This document shows, piece by piece, positions 1 through 10,634 of a stretch of DNA of 64,000 bases; the stretch's first letter is position 1, and each line of letters starts with the position of its first letter. The notes under the pieces were generated by a model. It ran no database searches. It was not told where the DNA came from and saw nothing but the letters and a program-made list of their open reading frames with translations. Both the position numbers and the translations under genes were made by a program. Location: positions 39,144 to 103,143 of the forward strand of contig JBBHKE010003537.1 of NCBI GenBank assembly GCA_037447655.1, written 5' to 3'. This stretch comes from Zygnema cylindricum (taxonomy: Eukaryota; Streptophyta; Zygnematophyceae; Zygnematales; Zygnemataceae).

Positions 1-1560
1 ACACAATTTCATGACTCTGGCAAGCACCTTTTCCCGAACAAAATGTAACCTGATATCTATATGCTTACTTTTAAAGTGATGGTTGGGATTGGAGGCTATG
101 GAATGGCTGCATGGTTGTCACACCAGATGACTTGGGATCTAGTTTATATGTACCCAAGTTCCAGTAGAAGTGCCTTTACCCATAGGAGTTCTTTAGGGCG
201 GAGCTTGCTGCTATATATTCCGACTCCATTGTTGATTGAGATGTGACCATTAAGAGCTTGATGCTCCAACAGCATGTTGCAATTCCAATCTGCAAGACAA
301 AACCAATCGTCAAATTTCTCCTAGTTATGGCGCTATAATAGGCATCGCTCGAAGTCTTCAGTTACACCTCTCCTCATTTGAGAACAAGTTTGAGGTTTCG
401 AGTCACTACCAAGTATCTCAAATCCCTCTTTGCGGCTTCCCTGTCAAATTTCTTCGGGTTCTGCAAGCTTGTACTTAGAACACCAACAACAGCTGCAATA
501 TCCGGCCTTGTGCAATTCATGAAATAGATAAGGCTACTTGCTACGTGCTTGTATGGTTTAGAAGCCATAAACTCCTCCTCCCCTGATTATAGACTCTCAC
601 TCACAAAAATCTCACTCACAAATATACCAGAATTTGAGTCATCTCCCTCCAATTTTTGCCAAAACTCTATAGGAGTTACACACCATTTTACTTCCTTCAT
701 TTCAAACTTTTCAAGCATGTTTCCTATAGCCTCTTTCTGAGTTAGCATTATTAATTTCTGTTTCTATCTCTCTCTACTTGTATTCCCAAGATGTACTTGG
801 CCTTACCTAGGTCTTTCATCTCAAATCTTGATTTCAAGGTTGCCTTAATACGGTTTGTTTCACTCATAGATTTGTTGATAAGTAATAGAATATCTACATA
901 TACTGCAATATAAAGTAATCCAACTTCCCTTTGCAGCACATACACAAAATGATCTGAGCTAATCCTTTTAAAGCCCAGCCCAGTCAGAAACTCATCTAGC
1001 TTTAGGTTCCATTGTCTAAGGGCTTGTTTTAGCCCATACAAAGATTTTAACTATTTGCACACTAACTTCTCCTCTCCTTTTTCTTCATACATTTCTAGTT
1101 TCTGCGTATATATAGTTTCCTCTAATTCTCCATGCAAAAAGATTCTTTTGACGTCCATCTGATGTACTTCCATATTCTCAATTGCAGCTAAACTTAATAG
1201 AATTCTAACAACTAGAAATATTACAACCGCAGAGAGACTCTCCTCAAAATCAATTCCCTCTTTTTCTACCCTTTAGCCACAAGTTTGGCCTTATACTTTT
1301 CAATGGTGCCATCGGAGTTCAATTTTACCTTTAACACCTATGTATTGCCAATGGCTTTTCTATTCGGAGGAAGATCTACCTACTCCCATGTTTGAGCCTC
1401 CATAATAGATTTTATTTCGTCATTTGCTGCCTCAATTATGTGAGTTTTTTCCGGTGATGAGAAGGCCTCCCAAATGGTCAGAGGTTCCTTCGAGGCGGTA
1501 GAGAATGCAAAGTGGAATCTTGATTGCATATGACTGCTAGATCTCCTTCCCCCCTGCAAA
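1..1560 (-). pseudogene. Element A reverse transcriptase/RNase H, broken
   Basis: Conceptual translation on the minus strand gives the copia reverse transcriptase and RNase H in several frames. Around 1041-751 it reads MYGLKQA..RQWNLKLDEFL and then AVYVDILLL, so the second catalytic Asp of the YVDD box has become Ile. Around 568-374 it reads YFMNCTRPDIAA, which connects the polymerase to RNase H. Bases 1-370 carry the RNase H end in other frames and align by eye with the same part of element C (20217-20460). Frameshifts and stops make this inactive. It would have been the 3' half of a Gag-Pol polyprotein. Confidence 0.85.
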
Positions 1561-2822
1561 TTTTAAGGCGGAGACCGATGGATATTTGGCGTTCCTTGTC
1601 TATCTTAAAAATGGTTGTGTGTGCTCCTTTAGAGGGAGAGTAAGCTCTGTTCGATCCATGAGAGGGACTTAAAAGTACGTTGTTTTTTTTGTGTCAAAGA
1701 TGACATATTTTTGCAATTTTTCTTCCGCTTGTTAATTTGTAAATTTGAAAAAGTCAACTGATTAGCCTTCATCTTTTATAATGACGGTCCTTCAAACAAC
1801 TACATTTTGTTTATCAAGAACATATAGTCTATATCCCTTAGAGTTATCATCATATCCCATAAGAATATCCGGTAAACCTTTCAGTTCCATTTTGAAGTGT
1901 TTTGTGATGTGTTTAGGATAAAACATTTACCACCAAATACTTTGAAATGACTAACTAGAGGCTTTCTCCTTGTCTATAGTTCAAAAGGTGTTGTACTAAC
2001 TAATCTAGATCCAATCCTATTGTTAATATAAACTGCAAAATTAAGGGCATGAGCCCCGAATTTCAAATCTATTTCTTTGTCTGCTAGCATGGATCTAGCA
2101 CTTTCTGTGACTGTTCTATTTAACCTTTTTGAGACACCATTTTGATGAGGTGTATATGGGACTGTTAGCTGCCTGCTAATGCCCTCATCCAGAAGAAACT
2201 TTTCAAACTCTTTAGACATATACTCCCCCTCATTGTCCAATCTGAGTTCCAAAATCAGAAACCATTTAGATTTTTATGCCCGTGCTTTGTAGTGTTTCAA
2301 GTGTCCGAACACTTCACTCTCTCCTTCATGATATATACTTTTGTAAATCTTGAGAAATCGTCTGTAAATGTGACCATAAAGCAAACCTCTCATGGCACCT
2401 CTTGAGGAAACTGTAATGTGTGATTTTTTCCTAAAGAGCAACCATCATACTAGCTGATCTGTGAAAGAAAGAAGCTCTACTTTGCCAACATTTACCATTT
2501 TTCTCAAGGTATCATAATTAACATAACCTAGTCTCTTATGCCATAACTTATTTTCAGACAAAACACTGGAGTAGAGAACATCATTTTCCTTAGAATTAGC
2601 CATATCTATGCGGTACATTTTGCTTTCATTTCTATTTCATGTGACTGCTACCATGCCTAGCTTGCTAAAAACTTGCCTACCCCTTTTAAGGGTGACCTCA
2701 AAGCCTTTGATTTCAACAAGTGAAGTAGAAAAATATTATTTTTGAATTCCAATACATACAAAACGTTATCAAGTGGCCTTTCAACTGACTTCCCCCCTAC
2801 ATCAACTAGCAATGCAACATCA
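1561..2822 (-). pseudogene. Element A integrase and pre-integrase region, broken
   Basis: The stretch 2252-1974 translates to a copia integrase core with LDNEGEYMSKEF and then PYTPHQNGVSKRLNRT. The usual catalytic Glu in NGV-x-ER is replaced (SKR), and DNGGEY has become DNEGEY. Bases 2660-2845 give the pre-integrase part (VALLVDVGGKSVERPL, then NVLYV). The reading frame is lost between these blocks. The segment stops abruptly at about 2822, where the unexplained insert begins; the missing piece resumes near 3732. Confidence 0.8.
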
Positions 2823-3731
2823 CTATTGTTGACCCGAATGCTCATATCTCTCAGTAGTAAAAACTATGAGAAAGAGAGAGAAGTTTAAGACTCAATATAT
2901 TTTATGAAGGATAAACTTCAATATGTACCTAAATTAGTATGACAGTGAACAATGTAACATCCTAGTTAACTGAGTCCCTACGTACGTGTTCAAATGTCAT
3001 TTGACAAGAACACATGAAAAGTCCGCAAAGATCTAGAGGAATCTTTACCGAAAGATCTGAGCGACACGCGCACATTAAGACGACGCACATTTTGTCGCAA
3101 ATATGTAAAATTATGGAAAGATTTTGTTTCGATAAACGGTCATGATTTTGACAATTTAAATATTCAATTTGTTGGCGTTGAAATCGGATGAACGACATTC
3201 AAACTTAAATCAAACAAATTCGGTGAAAATCTGGAGATTGCACAACCGCACGTATTCCTAATTCAGTCACAAATATTTAACAATATGTTGTTAGGGTTTA
3301 AACACGCGTAAACGTACTATACCGTAGACGCAAACTAATAGTACAAATTAACAAGTGTCAGTTTCACATTGGTGTATAGTCACTAATAGGTTTTGTAAGT
3401 ATAAATAAGACTTTGACATTTTCAGCTTGAGAAAATCTTCTAACTTTATTTTTGCAACTGATTATTGCAGATTTGCAAGTTTTATATCTTTGCTATCTGA
3501 GTTACACAATGCATGATACCTTGTGAGTATATTCTGTATATGTTATCTACCTTGGTGTAGATTTGATGTGCCTAATTCTTTATTGCTACATGTAGTAGTT
3601 TGATAAACTTATTATTAATCTTAAGAGAATTTAGAGAGCTTCTGGCTGAGTTTTGAGATATGGGAACTGCTTCATAAACTGGCACAAGTACTTCACCATT
3701 TGCTACTGTACCAGTTATCTCAGAAAGAAAA
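2823..3731. other. About 0.9 kb insert inside element A protease region
   Basis: In elements C and J the protease motif MSVQT-x-A-x-G runs straight into DVSLLVD. In element A these two halves are about 910 bp apart, so this block is extra. It has no copia coding motif. Its left edge contains TGTTGACCCG (from 2827), which resembles an LTR start, but I find no matching CA end or clear target duplication. The right part (3572-3731, minus strand) has an open frame ending near an AATAAAG. It may be a solo LTR, another insertion or a recombination scar. Confidence 0.5.
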
Positions 3732-4873
3732 CCCTGAGCAGTAGTTTGAACACTCATACCACAGGCATAGTATATATTTCGTGCAAGTGTAGCCTTCAGA
3801 TTAGTGAAAGTCGCCTTGTTCTAACACATGTGGCCGATGCCCGGGTGTCCATAATCCATCCGACGTCCTTTGAGCCCTCCATTACTGCCGCCATAGCAAA
3901 TAGTTCCGATTCATTCTGATCATGGAAGCTCAAAGACTCCTCTTTTTGAGTTGTAGATGAAAAAAACATTGAATTGTTTTGAGCTTGATTTCTAGAGAAG
4001 CCTTGGTTAAACTAACTTTGTTGCTAACCCGACCTATTTAACCTTGTTTCATTTGCCTTTTTATCTATATCCATGACCACGTTCCGAATAATAAAAGTAT
4101 GCAGACAAAGACTGTCTATTATGACCCTGATTGAGCTGTTTAAAATAGATTTGATTCTAGTTAAACTGATTTCACAGCTGATTAACGAATTTCTTGGTTG
4201 GTTAAACAGACCATTCTTGCCAAAATTTGTGTTAAATGCTTCTACCTGTTTTTCTCCATTAAGAATCTTTGATGTAGCTTCTTCCTCTAGAATAATATTG
4301 ATAGCTAACTGAAGTGTCCAGCTAGATTTATCATGTTTCTTGAGTTCTACAGATATATCTTTCATACTGCTACGAAGACCTCTAATATCCAAAGCAGCTT
4401 GCTGAAACTCACGAAAAGAGCCACCAGCACATGCATAAGAATCAATGAGAGTTTTGAAGTTATCAGTATATTTTGCCATTATTCCCCCCGAGTACTTGTA
4501 TTCCCAAATATTCCTTGCCAATAAGAATTCCTCCTGAACATTTGCCTTTTCATAAGAGGATTTGAGTGAATTTCAGATGTCGATCACATTATTGATTTTG
4601 ATGCGTGACATAAACAAGTTCTCCAAGAGACATAGTTTTGGAGTGTCACGAGCTTGTGAATTCTTTTTTGCCTATGTTTGATCAACTTCATTAAGTGATC
4701 CATCCAGAATCTCTAGCAAACCTGTATTTTCAAAGTATGACTCAGCCATATCCGCCCAGTAAGCATATTTTTGCTTGTTAAAGATAGGAATCCTTAAATA
4801 GAAGACCCATAACATGTAATTCTATGACTATCGGTATAGGTGGAGCTATAGCAGTAGTTGTAAAAGTAGACAT
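3732..4873 (-). pseudogene. Element A gag and protease start, broken
   Basis: Gag begins at the ATG complementary to 4871-4873 (MST..), which lies inside the LTR. The Gag body (4521-4024) reads NIWEYKYSGGIMAKYTDNF, then LIDSYACAGGSFREFQQAA and AINIILEEEATSKILNGEKQ, the same pattern as Gag of C, I and J. A frameshift follows in the basic, zinc-knuckle end. The protease start with its pre-active-site acidic stretch lies at about 3980-3800, ending at MSVQTTAQG near 3735. Gag would form the virus-like particle and the aspartic protease would cut the polyprotein. Several frame breaks make it non-functional. Confidence 0.8.
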
Positions 4874-5808
4874 GATTCTCAGCAGAAGCTAACAAGTATC
4901 CTTATAAACAGCAGTTTTCCAAACACTATAGAATCAGACTCACAAGTCCAATTAAAACCAAATTCAACATATATACAAATTACAATACACACTCTCAATT
5001 CCCAAATTTACAGCATAGCTAGTCTAGTAAACCATAGGATATAGAGTTTGCAAGTTTCCCAAAAACTTTTCTTTTGTTTTCCATATTCCCAAAACTCGAT
5101 TTCCAAATTTTACTAAGTCTTAAACTTTATACACTGAGTAAGTATCTACTGCTACCTACCAAATCAAATGTAGACACTTAACACTGTAGTAGTGTAGGGT
5201 AACATGACAAAGTACTAAAATTGTACGTTATTGTACTCTAAGTAATTCCAAAACCCTATTTGTTACTTGCCGTAATCCAAATAGTAACACACTAAATAAT
5301 AATCTTCTAAACTACAACACATTTTTTTTCAGATTTTTATAAAGAGAAGCTGTACAAAATAATGCATTTTTCTTTTAGTCCATGTCGGTCATAGAAGTTT
5401 AGAAGAATGTGGTCCTGAAGTACGGACCACCTGAGCGCGTACCGTACGCTTAGTCATTTGTGGTCCCTGTACAAATCTCGTCCGACGACTTGATTCATAT
5501 CAACAATACATGTTGTTCCGTACATAACATCTTTCCCAGACGCCCGCCTTCGAGCGTGTGCGTCCAATCCTAAGAGTCCGATCGTTCAATGGTCAACACG
5601 TGTTAGTTATTATTGGCGCCATTCCGGAATATTTGCACAGGTTTTAGATGCTGACGCGTGTCTTTATAGAAGTAGAATACACTCTATTGTTCTTCTGCTA
5701 TTGTATCACTAATAAACTTAAATATTACACTTTGATTTAGATAAAAATATTCTAAGTTCTAAACTCCTCAAAGTTCTATCTACTGAGGACAAAGCTTTAA
5801 ATTCAACA
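4815..5808 (-). repeat. Element A 5' LTR (994 bp)
   Basis: On the minus strand the LTR starts TGTTGAATTTAAAGC at 5808 and ends at 4815, just before TGTTATGGGTC (4814-4804). It aligns by eye with the two LTRs of element C (19132-20094 and 24234-25197), including the actgagga and tttatacactgagt blocks. The gag ATG (4873) lies inside it, 59 nt from the inner end, exactly as in element C. Confidence 0.85.
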
Positions 5809-6315
5809 GTAAGAACTACCTTCCCATCACTCCTCTTACTTCCTAATCAATTTCAAGCTTCAACCACATTTTTCTTTGCACAATATTAGTTTAAGAGCAA
5901 AAATAGGCTTTGTCATTGTATTTGCTACCATTTCTCCATCTGGTTTGTACACCAACTTAATTATTTTATTTTCTACCTTCTCTCGCACAAAAATTAATCT
6001 TATGTTTATATGTTTTGCTTTAAAATAATATTTGAGAATAGTTGCAATTACAATGGCATCTCAATCATCACAAAAAACATTATGTACACCAGTTATCATA
6101 AATCTAAAGCAAGGATTTCACCCACATCAATTATTTTAATTGCAGCACAAGAAACCATGTACTCATCCTCTATTGTGGACTGAGCTGCAACTTTTTGGTG
6201 TTTACTACTCCTGCAACTATCTGTTGTTTACTACTCCAACAACAATCTCCAAACCAAACTTGCAAAACATATTCAAAAGTACATCTTCTCATTTGCACAT
6301 CTCTATAACCGGCAT
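5809..6315 (-). pseudogene. Old copia RNase H remnant between A and B
   Basis: There is no open gene here. On the minus strand the stretch 5880-6190 follows the layout of copia RNase H ends: a block like the KHIDI..HF region near 6010, a (C)DN-type block near 6060, and a STMEDEY-like block near 6175 (ctattgtggactgag on plus). It is much more diverged than the same region of element C. It is probably the older element into which A and B inserted. GGCAT at 6311-6315 directly precedes the LTR of B. Confidence 0.55.
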
Positions 6316-7178
6316 TGTTGTTTTTGTAAAGCTTTAGTCCTCTCTATGCCTCACCTGTGAGGGAGAGAGAGCTGTTCAGGACTTAAGCTATTTTTGGTTC
6401 AGTTTGGTTTAGTACTTACCAAAATTAGTGTGACGGTGGAGTTAGGAGTTCACGGTTCATTCACACTTGGGACACGAGTCATCACTTGAGAGAATGCGTG
6501 AGTATGTCCTCTGTGGACGTTCGGAAATTCAGCAAGACCACGGGACTTCGTGAAGTCAATTCTACGGTGCCAAATCCTCTAATCGGACGGTTGACAGCCA
6601 CCGCCAACAAATACTGACGAGGCGTGACTAGATCACTATCACTTTACGTTGTCTGAACTTCGGTGTAAATATTTGGTAGAATAGAACTTTGTTTGTAGTG
6701 AATTAGTTGTTTAGTGTTGAGAATGTGGTTTATGACATACCTTCAGTACACAGGTATACTCACAGTGTGTTATGTTAGAATGTTAGATGTACGATTGGAA
6801 TGCCTCCGCATAGTTTAGTGTAGTTTCGTTGTATAGAAGTAGGACGCAGTGAATTTGATTATTTAGGACCAAATAATATGAAAACTGTACACTCAGTTTT
6901 ATGTAATTTCATTTCTTCATATCTCACAGGTTTGTCAGCGGAGCTGATTCAAAATTTGTGTGTGTGTTTATTTGTATGCTACATACACTCTTGTATATTT
7001 CCAAGACCATTAAAGCATTTTAATGAAAGTTAGAGTTTGTCAAAGTCACTGTTCAGCCATCGGTATTTGTGGAAGCTTCCTCTCTTGATTTGTTTTACGA
7101 TGACTACTGCTGCATCTTCTTCATCTTCAGTGCTGCATCTTCTTCATCTTTAGTGCCAGCAGTAGTCTCAGAACAACA
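6316..7178 (+). repeat. Element B 5' LTR (863 bp)
   Basis: It starts TGTTGTTTTTGTAAAGC and ends GAACAACA, giving TGTTG/CAACA inverted ends. It aligns along its length with the LTR at 27727-28565 (839 bp). The gag ATG (7100) lies inside the LTR, 79 nt before its end. A duplication of about 20 bp (tgctgcatcttcttcatctt, repeated around 7110-7150) is absent from the other copy and shifts the gag frame. Confidence 0.85.
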
Positions 7179-7915
7179 AGTCACGGGCCCGCCTTCACGA
7201 ATTCCAGTCTTTGATGGACGCGAATATCTATATTGGGCTGATTTGGTTAAGTCTAACTTCAAGCAAGTGAAACTTATTGATGTGTTAAATGGATCACTTG
7301 CAGAACCTGATGCCACCTTTGATCACAAAAATAACCAATCTTTGCATTTAGTAAAGCTTATGATATCAAAAGAATTGCATATGACATATATTAATGTTAA
7401 AAAGGCATCAGAATTATTGGATGCATTGAAATCTTCTTATGTTAAAGCTAGTGACCAGCATGAGATTATAACTGCTGGTCAAATCTATGAGTATAAGTAC
7501 ACAGGTGGTAGCATGGTGGAATACACTAATCGGTTTCAAATGTTACTGTCAAAAATTGCATGTTCTGGGGGGACTTTCTCCCCTTATCATCAGGCCATGA
7601 TTCTCTTAAAGGGGCTTCCTAATGAATATAAAGGAGCCTCAGATTAAATGAAAAAATTGTATAAACCTCTTTGGAATTTGCAAAAAGCTATAGAGTTTAT
7701 CTTAGCAGAAGAGGGTACTCACACAATTTTAGGATTTGGAAAACCAGCTGTAGCATTTACGGCTCAGTTTAAGAGGGAAAGTAGATATCAAGGGAATCAG
7801 TTTAATCCTCAATTTGAGAAATGTGTTTATTCTTATACTGATGGTCACTCCTCAAGAGCTTATCCCTTGTATATAAAAGCCCTTGAAATAGGTACCTTTC
7901 GGAAAGGATGAAGAC
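7100..7915 (+). pseudogene. Element B gag, broken
   Basis: The original start is ATG at 7100 (MTTAASSSSS), inside the LTR. The short duplication just after it puts the start out of frame with the rest. The body reads PPSRIPVFDGREYLYWADLV, KASDQHEIITAGQIYEYKYT and YHQAMILLKGLPNEYKGASD, the Gag type of this family. A TAA at 7645 replaces a sense codon found in G (GAA). The zinc knuckle near 7825 reads CVYSYTDGHSSRAYP: the second Cys is Ser and the last is Tyr, so it should not bind zinc normally. The capsid role is inferred from the family. Confidence 0.85.
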
Positions 7916-9120
7916 ACCACGGACCTCCCAATTCCCAAAAACCTCCGAATAAAACTGTTGCATTTTCAGCGGAGGATACAAAATTGAAGAAGAAAACGAC
8001 CGAGGAAACGACATCTGATGTGATCAATTTTTCAAAAACTGATGACAAAGAGTTCTTTGCTCTTGCCAAACTCGACATGATGGAAGGAGAAAAGGACCTC
8101 GGATGGATAATGGATTCCGGCAGCTCATCACACATGTGCTGGAACAAGTCTTAGTTTAAGAAGTGTCTTTTATTCCTTTACGTCAGATCTTTTATTCTTG
8201 TGGCTCTGCCATTAAATCAAATGCAAAAAGAAACATAGATCTAGATTTTGTGATAGATGAAAAGGTTGTTAAGAGAACTTTGTATGATGTCTTGTATGTT
8301 ACAAAGTTGAAGAAATATTTGTTTTCTACGTTTGTAGGTGAAAGCAAAGGCTTTCAGGTTCTCCAAAAATGGCAAGAAAATAGTGAGCAAGAATAGAAGA
8401 GTAGCTCTAGTAGGAACTAGAGGCCAAAACGTTTTGTACCGCATGGACCTGGCTATTAAAATTGATATTGCGTACTCCAGTGTCTTATGTGATAATGTTT
8501 TGTGGCATAAAAGGCTTGGTCATGTGCATCATGAGAGACTTACTAAGATGATAACGCATGATATGATAGAGGGAGTCAAGCTTGGTCAATAAGAGTCTCA
8601 TGTGTGTGATGGTTGTGCTCTCCAAAATCTTCACAAGCTTCCCTTATCACAAGTTTCTAATCACAGAGCCACAGATGTTCTTGGCGTTATTCACTCTAAT
8701 GTTTTCGGCCTTTCTAAATTTCCTTCTCTTGGTGGCAGCCGCTTCTTTGTCACCTTTACAAACGATTACTCTCGGTATAGTTGCTTATACTTCATGAAGG
8801 AGAAGAGAGAAGTCTTCACTCACTTTAAACACTACAAAATCTGGGCCGATAAACTTCATGGCAAATCTATTCTTGCTTTGGGGACGGATAATGGTGGAGA
8901 GTATGTATCTCATGCCATTGCTGATTATTTGAAAGAAAATGGCATCTCTCGTGAATTTACTGCTCCGTACACACCGGAAGAAAATGGCGTTGACAAGAGA
9001 CATAATGGGACTTTGACTAAATGTGCTCGATCTATGATGGCCGATAAAGGTGTGGATCCTAAGTTTTGGGGGGGAGCTTTTCATTGTGCTTCCTACATCA
9101 GAAATAGAGTGCAAACTTGA
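7916..9120 (+). pseudogene. Element B protease and integrase, broken
   Basis: The aspartic protease active site is visible as GWIMDSGSSSHMCWNKS near 8103-8153, followed by a TAG where the family has Gln or another residue. The pre-integrase block near 8500 reads VLWHKRLGHVHHERLTKM and CDGCALQNLHKLP (an HHCC-type zinc region). The integrase core (8740-9117) reads NDYSRYSCLYFMKEKREVF and GTDNGGEYVSHA. The catalytic Glu position in PEENGVDKRHNGT is replaced by Lys, whereas G keeps VAERLN. The last frame ends at a TGA (9118) where Arg is expected (CGA to TGA). Frameshifts separate the blocks. Confidence 0.85.
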
Positions 9121-10096
9121 GCTAATACGGGTACGACATCTTATGAAGTGTGGACAGACAAAAAGCCAAATGTAAGTCATTTTAGAGTTTTGGTAGCAAA
9201 TGTTTTATCTTGGATAATCTTCCCAATTGGAAGCTTAGTCCAACATCTGTACCTGATGTCTTTTAAGACAATGATGATAAATTTGACGGTTATAGAGTGT
9301 ATAATCCTTAGAGAGGATGCCTTCAAACAGCCAAGAATATTCAGACTAAAGAAAAAAGTCAATCTATTGACGTTTTTAGCATGGATGCAGCTGAAAAGAA
9401 TGAGAAAATACAAGAGTATATCATTCTTGAGCAAGTACCTTTTACTCCTACCTCTTCTACTTCTTCTACCTCTCTCCCAAATGCCTAGGGGTTGTCTAAT
9501 ACTCCTTCTGGAGCTCCTCTTTCTGTTGATGCTCCTCCCAATACACGCCCTGTGAGGCAATCTAGGGAACCAACTGTTCCCACGTCAGATTTTTCGCTGG
9601 GAAGAAGGCACAACAGCCGCCTTTGAGGCGATCGAGATGAGAGTGTTTTTTCTGCAAGCACAATGGAGCTGCTCACTATTCATGAACCTTTTTTTGTTCT
9701 TGAAAAGGATCATTGGATCTCTGGTGCAAATGAAGAGATAAATTCAATTATAGAAGTCCAAACTTGGAAACTTGTAGAGCTCCCACCGAACCGGAAAGCT
9801 ATCGGTTGTAAGTGGGTCTTCAAATTAAAATTGAATCCTGATAATACAATTGATAGATATAAAGCTAGACTGGTGGCCAAGGGATTTAGCCAAAAGAAGG
9901 GAATTGATTATGAAGAGACCTTCCCTCTGTTGTTCGCTTTCCTACTGTTAGTGTTTTGCTAACTCTTGCTGCAATAGAGGATATAGAATTGCATCACATG
10001 GATGTTAAGACTGATTTCTTGCATGGTGATTTAGAGGAAGTAATTTATATGAAGTAGCCAGAGATGTATGCAGAAAAAGGGAAGAAAATATGGTTT
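9121..10096 (+). pseudogene. Element B integrase tail and reverse transcriptase start
   Basis: After the stop at 9118 the integrase C-terminal part (TSYEVWTDKKPNVSHFRV near 9140) continues with frameshifts. A variable linker follows, and the reverse transcriptase starts at about 9690 (HWISGANEEINSIIEVQTW, then AIGCKWVFKLKLNPDN). The [20 protein letters not shown] block at about 9855-9920 is in frame. Around 9985-10020 the (M)DVKT-x-FLHGDLEE block, which carries the first catalytic Asp, is visible. The element is then cut at 10097-10101 (GTAAA), the target site of chromovirus D. Confidence 0.8.
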
Positions 10097-10101
10097 GTAA
10101 A

Positions 10102-10589
10102 TGTAAAAGGGAAGTAATGCACTCAACACGCCACAATGCACAGCGGAAAACACTAAGGATCTTCCCGTAGCAATAGTAGGATCACACAGCATTGACAGAC
10201 AGTGTTGCCCTTTTATCACTTGGAAGAAAGTACAAGGTTGCGCTCACTGAGAAGATGTATTCGAAGAGTGTCCCCTATTCACTAGGCCTAGTTGACTATT
10301 TAAACTAGCTAGCTGTTAGTCAACCTAGTACTGTACAACTGTACACGTGGACCTTCACGGTCAACCCAGACCTATCTAAACATTCTTATAGAACTATACC
10401 AATCAATCTACATTCTGCGGCGTTGCTATGCTACGCTGCTATGTTGCTGCGCTACTAAGTTGTTACACTGCTAAGTTGTTATTCTGCTACGCTGCGCTAA
10501 TCTGGGATCGCAGCTTCGTTGCTCTGTAACCGCAACCATAGCAGCCTAGCCCTAGCCACTAAGTACACAAATCCTATAACCCACTTACA
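10102..10589 (-). repeat. Element D 3' LTR (488 bp)
   Basis: It reads TGTAAAAGGG at the left and ends CCACTTACA at 10589, and aligns closely with 16906-17390. It contains a run of GCTGC/TGCTATG-type motifs at about 10417-10510. Confidence 0.88.
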
Positions 10590-10634
10590 GTGCCTCCCAC
10601 TAAAAATTCAGCGTCCCGCTGAACCTCAACTGAC

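Larger units (their letters stand above)
1..5808 (-). mobile_element. Ty1/copia element A (3' end cut by window)
   Basis: This is a minus-strand copia retrotransposon. From right to left it holds the 5' LTR (4815-5808), gag, protease, integrase, reverse transcriptase and RNase H, which is the copia order. The 3' LTR must lie left of base 1. All coding parts are broken by stops and frameshifts. A block of about 0.9 kb (2823-3731) interrupts the protease region. The base pairs after the LTR (5809-5813, GTAAG) would be the right-hand site duplication, but the left one is outside the window. It belongs to the same subfamily as elements C, I and J, whose Gag begins MSTSTT. Confidence 0.9.

Noticed and set aside
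6499-6700. A possible gene in the LTR of B.
   Set aside because: The same sequence is found in the LTR at 27727-28565 and has no conserved open frame; it is U3/R sequence.
8785-9180. Minus-strand frames opposite the integrase of B, and similar shadows at 9177-9560 and 30339-30593.
   Set aside because: They are the complement of conserved copia coding sequence, with no domain of their own.
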